Source: Proteles cristata cristata (Eukaryota; Chordata; Mammalia; Carnivora; Hyaenidae). From it: a stretch of 64,000 nt of DNA. The translations under genes and the position numbers were made by a program. Numbering within the stretch: position 1 is the stretch's first letter; each line of letters starts with the position of its first letter. Location: positions 124,001 through 188,000 of the forward strand of contig JAESUZ010001746.1 of the NCBI GenBank assembly GCA_017311185.1, written 5' to 3'. The notes under the pieces were generated by a model that saw only the letters and a program-made list of their open reading frames with translations, was not told the DNA's origin and made no database searches. Of the stretch, positions 58,441 through 64,000 are shown piece by piece.

Positions 58441-60092
58441 AAGCTCTGCGCTTATCAGTAGTAATGAAATATCTGTAATTTTTTAGCACAACATTTTTAT
58501 GACTATGTGTGTTTAAATATTCAGGGATTTTTATTTATTTGCAAGAGCTGTTTTCCAGCTTTCACATGCATATAATGTCTATAGAATATTAAAATCAAAT
58601 TCAAGAATATGTTTTGTTTTTGTTTTATGTAAAGATAAACATTTTGTGAATAAAAATATCAAAGAACTATCTGAAAAAAGATATCTGTGTAAGAAATAAA
58701 TATTGATATAATATTTTAAAAATCAAATATAAATTTGTATGCCTTATGTTCTGTTTTATTTTTTGTCATAATTATTTCTATTTCTCATAAGAATTTACTT
58801 TTAAATAGTAACGCTCATTATGTATTATGTATTTTGTATTGGAAAGTAGAAACTCCAGTTATTAAATAATGATCTTAAATGTCTAAAAATATGTAATATT
58901 GTGGTGAATAATTACATTTTTAATAAAACAGATTAAAATGAATAATGTACACATGCATCTGTGTATGTACAAAAATATGTGGATAAAATATCTTCTGTTA
59001 ACATATATTTGTTTTTAAACACAAAATAAAATTTTAAAAGTAGAAAATATTTTTATTGCTTTACTTACTTATTCAAGGCATAGGCAATTTTTTCTATGTT
59101 TCAGCCACCTAAGTTTTATAAGCAATGTATTTCATTAACGTTGACTGTCTTATTAAAGGCAGATTATATATTACATATAATTCAAATCACTAGATAGTTA
59201 ATTGTGTGGATAATGTTTACATAGTGTCAACTAAATTTGTAAGCATTATAATAGCAGTTTAAAATATGTTGTCATTTGTCAGTTAAGCAGTAGAGTACCT
59301 CATTCAAATGATAAGATGATGATAAAAGTAGATTAGTACTTTACTTTTTAAAAAAAAGTCTACATTTTAATGTTCAAATGAAGAGACTTAAGTTTTTGTT
59401 TTCATTTGTAAAAGACTACATAGTTTTTCTTACACATGTTTGATTTTAAATTACCAATGATTTAGAAAGTTTTAAGCGTATATAAAATATACATACACGG
59501 AACAAATAGTACAAAGATACTTAATGGGATATTAGAACACAGAATTAACTCTCCTGGATCTATACATCAGTTTAGAAATGATTTTGAACCACTGCTTTCT
59601 CGTCTGTAATACATAAAGGAGGACGATGGAGTAGACTCTTCCAACTATATAATTATATGAGCATCAACCTAAGTAGTTAATATTTTGAAATATTCCAACA
59701 TGTGTCCACTGCCTCATTGGTTATTTTTACTCTGAAAAATTTTCCAGTGGAGTAGGGCTTGAGGATGAATCTCAGTGATTCAAAAAGAAATATACATTTT
59801 GTCATAACTAAAGTGACATCATAGCAATTTAAGTTTTGGAACACACCTTTAAAGGAAACACACAACCAAAATAGTATGCTGAGAGTAAAGGATGTCTGAT
59901 TACTAAAGCTATGGAAAGTTGGCTTTGTTTTGAATTTAAAAGTGTTTTCTGAGAGATCAGTGATTATACAACTGAAATTGTTTATCCCTGGGTAAGCATC
60001 CCATAATGAAAAATTCTAGCAGTACCCAGGTTCTAAATCTGCCTTGGCAACATAAAAAGGTCTGATGTGTGTGCATGAAATTCGGTAGTTAC
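58441..60092. other. Very AT-rich stretch, nothing recognised
   Basis: Only one frame passes 60 codons (59677-59865, minus), without features. Confidence 0.5.
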
Positions 60093-60462
60093 ATTTTTCG
60101 TTTTGAGCTCCCATAACAAAATACTATAGAGTGGTTGCTTAAACAACAGAAATGTCTTTTTTCAAAGTTCTAGAGGCTAGAAGTCCAAGATCAAGTTGCT
60201 GGCATGGTCAATTTTTAGTAAGACCTCTGTTCCTGGCATGCAGATGGCCACCTTCTTGCTGTGTTTTCCCATGGTGGAGAGAAAGTGAGGGGCAAGTTCT
60301 CTGGTATCTTGTCTTATTAGGACTCATCATGAGGGTCTTACCTCTATGACCTCATCTTAACCCAATTATATCCCAAAGCTCTCATCTCTAATTCCCATAA
60401 CATAGGGGGTTAAATGGCTTCAACATATGAAATTGAAGGGCATACAATTCAGTACATAGTCA
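60093..60462 (-). mobile_element. MaLR (MLT1-type) LTR, reverse orientation
   Basis: gctcccataacaaaatacta, aagttctagaggctagaagt, ccaagatcaagttgctggca, catggtggagagaaagtgag and cttcaacatatgaaattgaa follow the reversed MLT1 LTR order better than the two other copies here. Confidence 0.7.
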
Positions 60463-61654
60463 TTCTTAGTCTCCCTATCATTTCATGTGCATATTTCATA
60501 TAGTGATTTTTTCTTTGCCTCAGGATAGTTTTATTTATTTTTAATTTTTTTTTTTACTTTCTAGGAAATAACATCTCTGTGTATAAAGGCAGTGAATGAA
60601 TATAGTGTCTTTCTACCTACTGGGGAGTTGGAGGGGTTGGTTGGGTGTCACAAGAACAAAACTTCCATGTATTATATGTTATCATCTTGCAGCTTCTTAC
60701 CTACCCTTTCAATTTACTAATAATATTTTGTCTTGTGTATGTGAGCTGCTATATTCTGATTTTTCCTTTTTCTGTTAAATCAACTCTACTCATTCTAAAA
60801 TGTTTCCTCAATAATAAAAATGTAATGACTCGAAAATGGAGTTTGAAAGTAAAAAAAGAAATTAATAACCAGTTTATACTTATTTCAGCATTATAGTTAT
60901 ATTTTCCAAGCTATCTTACTCAAAGAAAAGGATTTTTTAAAGTCTATGTTCAGTTGAAAGAAGAAATTGCTTTCATGGTTATAAATATCGTGAAAATTAC
61001 ATAATTTATAAGTAGATATTGACTTTCTAAGATGATCATGGAAATTTATTGACCAAAGTATATATCTTTATTCAGGCAACTTGAGAAATAATTAATCTTG
61101 ATATTCATAGAAAATTTAAATCAATAAATGCATTATTATTATGGCTAAAAACTATAAGCAAACTGTGAGAAGTATTAATATCACCATTTTTGAATTGCTT
61201 TGATGTTTTAAGAAGGCACTTTAAGATTTGAGTACTAAAATAATCTAGCAAACTAATATATGTGTTTTATAACGTCCCAAGGTTACAGCCCTGTGGAGAA
61301 GTGTTAGACAACTGGCCAAATCAAAGCCTAATAAATGACATTCTAGTTAGGCTTTTTAAAATTAAATTTAAAATAAATCTTAATAATTAACAAATTATAA
61401 TAATCATGCACTTATAATTTTCATAACCACTTGAAATTTGGTTTGAAATACTAGGGTCTTTCCATTAAATCACCACCAAATTTCCATGCAAGATTTAACT
61501 ATTCCATATACTGGTGTGAAGTAACCTGGATTCTGATAATTGCCTTTCTTTTACGACTTTCAGCATTTTGACTTAATAAAAAATTATTTGCACCATCAAA
61601 GCATTGAGTCAAATGTTTCAGGGATAGAAACGAAAGGAAACACTATCCTTGCAC
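60463..61654. other. AT-rich stretch, nothing recognised
   Basis: A plus-strand frame of 83 codons (60645-60896) is hydrophobic at its start but shows no family. Confidence 0.5.
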
Positions 61655-61960
61655 TTAAGGAGTTTGGAATCCTTTGGAGTAGACATGAAAGTAAGAAAAG
61701 TATAGAAGTTACCGTAATACAACATAGGCTGGAAAAGGCCTTTGAAGAGATTGTTTAAAATTAGAAACTAAAAGGAAGTAAACGTTGTAATGATGAGATA
61801 GCATTCAAGGTGGACTTTTAAAATTGTGGAGAATTTCAAAAGACAGAAACAGATTGGGTGAAAGGACACTGCAGTCAGAGAAACATAGGGGATATAAGGT
61901 GAAGTGCATAAAAGCAAGAAATGTGCCTAGAAAGAGCAATTCATAAAGTGTCATTCTAAA
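61655..61960. mobile_element. Ancient L2/MIR-type dispersed repeat remnant
   Basis: cttgcacttaaggagtttgg, ggctggaaaaggcctttgaa and ggtgaaaggacactgcagtc followed by agagaaacatagg are words of a common old mammalian repeat at low identity. The name is uncertain. Confidence 0.35.
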
Positions 61961-62532
61961 GAGAACACATGTAGAGGAATAACAGTATATAAAAATGAAA
62001 AAGTAGTTTAGAACCATGTTGTAGACTAATTTAATTGCCAGAAATTTATTGACTAACTCGATAAATTGTTCATTTTGGACTATATTTTCAGAGGCCATAT
62101 CACATTAAGAACCCATACTTCACATTGTGAAAAACACCAGGCCTCAGGAGTATCCAGTCTTGGATATAAACAGAAGTGAATGGTATAATTACATAAAAAT
62201 ATCTAAAACCGCAGTCACGATTTTCAGAAGGCGATGACAGAGAGGTGCACAGTACTTGAGGATATATGATATACTATCTGACTTCATTGGTGGACCAAAA
62301 AAGAGTTAACTAAAGAAAAAGATTTACATTCAGAAGGATAGAGATAGGAAGAGAGTAAAAGGCCAAGTGCAGGTGGATCACAGCTAGATAAGTGTGGTCC
62401 TGTTATATGGGAGGTGGGAAAAGTAAGTCACTTCCAGATTCTCTAGGGTATTTGAATTTTTTTTTCTAAAACTAATCAGGAATTATTTAAGTAAATAATA
62501 AGAAGAAAAATTTTATTATCAAAACTTCATTT
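61961..62532. other. No gene or further repeat recognised
   Basis: A 97-codon minus-strand frame (61805-62098) overlaps the preceding repeat remnant and has no recognisable domain. Confidence 0.45.
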
Positions 62533-62774
62533 TAAAAACATACCCCTGGGTGGCTTAGTCGGTTGAGCGTCCGACTTTCACTTAGGTCATGATCTCGCGG
62601 TTTGTGGGTTCGAGCCCCACATCGGGCTCTGTGCTGACTACCAGCACAGAGCCTGGAGCCTGTTTCAGAGTCTGTGTCTCCCTCTCTCTCTGAACCTCCC
62701 CTGCTCACGCTGTCTCTCTCTCGCCTAGAAATAAATAAAAATATTTTTTAAAAAATTAAAAAATAAAAACATAC
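62533..62774 (+). mobile_element. Can-SINE, young subfamily, 5'-trimmed, with 11-bp target duplication
   Basis: taaaaacatac lies at 62533-62543 and 62764-62774. The body begins ccctgggtggcttagtcggt, so a few head bases are lost. The middle part cgactttcacttaggtcatg and the cgcctagaaataaataaaaa tail match the young subfamily. Confidence 0.95.
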
Positions 62775-62782
62775 TACTCACT

Positions 62783-62989
62783 GGCGTGCCTGGGTGGCTC
62801 AGTCAGTTGAGCAGCTGACTCCTGATTTTGGCTCAGGTCATGGTCTCACAGTTAATGAGATGGAGCCCTCTGTCTGTCAGCACAGAACCTCCTTGGGATT
62901 CTCTCTCCCCTCCTCTTGTCTTCCTCTTCCCATTCCAGCACACTCTTTCTTTCTCTCAAAACAAACAAACAAACAAACAAACAAACATT

Positions 62990-62993
<4 letters not shown>
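62783..62993 (+). mobile_element. Can-SINE, older copy
   Basis: gtgcctgggtggctcagtca head, gttaatgagatggagccctc, cctcttcccattccagcaca block and an (AAAC)n tail at 62959-62988. Confidence 0.93.

Positions 62994-63025
<32 letters not shown>
62994..63025. repeat. (AC)n microsatellite at SINE tail
   Basis: About 16 AC units directly after the (AAAC)n tail of the SINE. Confidence 0.95.
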
Positions 63026-63027
<2 letters not shown>

Positions 63028-64000
63028 ACTCATTATTGAGTGAAGAAAAGTTGAAAGAGACAAGATGTTTAGAGGAAGGGAAATGAAAACGTCACTGCAG
63101 TGGACCAGTTGATAGGTAATGATTGCACCAAAAAAGTGGTTTGGAGATGGATATATGTTTACTAATTTAAGAAATATCTAAGATTGAAAATGGAACGCAC
63201 ATACTGGAAAATTAGTAATTAGAGAAACAGTTATCCAAGTCTATGCTTTGCACTGATTTGCAATATTTTTGGTTGAATGACAGTTATATTTATCATGATA
63301 GGGAATCCAGGCAAGACTGAAGAATAAAATCCTTTAAGGTAGGGAGTCCATAAACTCAGCTTCAGGTTGCCGTGATGTTCTCCTGAAGTAGACATCCATG
63401 CAAAGATGAGGATTTGCAATCTCAAAGAGTGAGTAAAGATTAGACATAGACGTCAATGCATGATCTTTGCACAGGTAAGTATTGGTGTTAGAGCAGTAAA
63501 TGAGTATTACTAGGGCGCAACAAAATGTAGAAATGTATCCCAAAATGCTAACCTAGGAGAGTGGGAAAAAGCTGAAAGGATATCAGAAAAGGAAGAATGA
63601 GTGTTAAGAGAGAGCCAAGAGTATGATATCAGAGAATTGTTTCGAGTCAACAACGGCAGTAAATGCTGAGATAGCAAGTAAAAGGATATTGACCATCAGC
63701 TTTCCAGATGGAGAAATCAATAATGTTAGAAATGCTACTTCAGGCATGTTGAGGGATAGAAAAGAGATTGTTCTGGGTTAAGGAGAAAGAGGCAGGAAAG
63801 GAAATGGAGCCAATGTTTATAGGTCTCTATTTCAAGGACTGGTTTACATAGGGGGCGACAAACCTATATTTGGAGAAGAAGATAATTAAAATGAGAATTT
63901 TTTTAAAACTGGAGTATTGCGTATATTCAATGGAAAAGTGAAGTTGAAGATAAATGGGACCATATTCCAGTTGGGATGTAGTATAAACCATTAAGTCTTC
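63026..64000. other. No gene recognised
   Basis: A purine-rich texture (many gaaag and gagaaat words) resembles the old repeat at 61.66-62.4 kb, possibly the same element interrupted by the two SINEs. Two minus-strand frames of 64 and 69 codons are without features. Confidence 0.4.

Overview
The window is non-coding, AT-rich mammalian DNA from a feliform (cat-like) carnivore. The evidence is about 28 copies of a tRNA-Lys-type Can-SINE in both orientations. Their heads (gcgcctgggtggctcagtcgg), middle parts (gagccccgcgtcgggctctg) and CT-rich/A-rich tails are of the feliform type, not the caniform type. There are also L1 3' ends, old MIR, L2-like and MaLR (MLT1-type) remnants, and many microsatellites. 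I found no host protein-coding gene, no exon I could defend and no functional RNA gene. Nearly all open frames are under 130 codons and lie in repeats, in the provirus or in featureless DNA. The window is best read as intergenic or deep intronic.

Layout. 1-3.87 kb: end of a SINE, unique AT-rich DNA and two SINE pieces. 3871-9821: a complete but defective class II (betaretrovirus-like) endogenous provirus on the minus strand, with two 451-bp LTRs, a 5-bp target duplication (gaagg), a tRNA-Lys1,2-type primer site and a polypurine tract. It carries shortened gag, a dUTPase domain, an unassigned ~0.9 kb block where protease and reverse transcriptase should be, RNase H plus integrase, and env. 9.8-31 kb: L1 3' ends at 10.2, 16.6, 23.1 and 27.5 kb and a dozen SINEs, often with perfect 10-17 bp target duplications. 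31-47 kb: a SINE-derived palindrome at 31.9 kb, an MLT1-type LTR, an old L1 end at 36 kb, and a long SINE-free stretch at 40.5-45.9 kb. 47-64 kb: more SINEs, a 5'-inverted L1 (52.5-53.75 kb), AT-dinucleotide tracts, two more MLT1-type LTRs, and a MIR split by a later ~0.5 kb insertion.

The provirus parts are remnants of one former transcription unit: the 5' LTR (right side of the window) would start transcription leftward, and gag, pro/dUTPase, pol and env follow in that order. Frameshifts, stops and deletions (about 3 kb missing relative to a usual ~9 kb betaretrovirus) mean no complete viral protein is encoded. The most unusual items are the unassigned block inside the provirus, a young SINE subfamily ending in ctagaaataaa, a 57-bp near-identical segment repeated 2.1 kb apart with a hairpin at one copy, and the SINE foldback at 31.9 kb.
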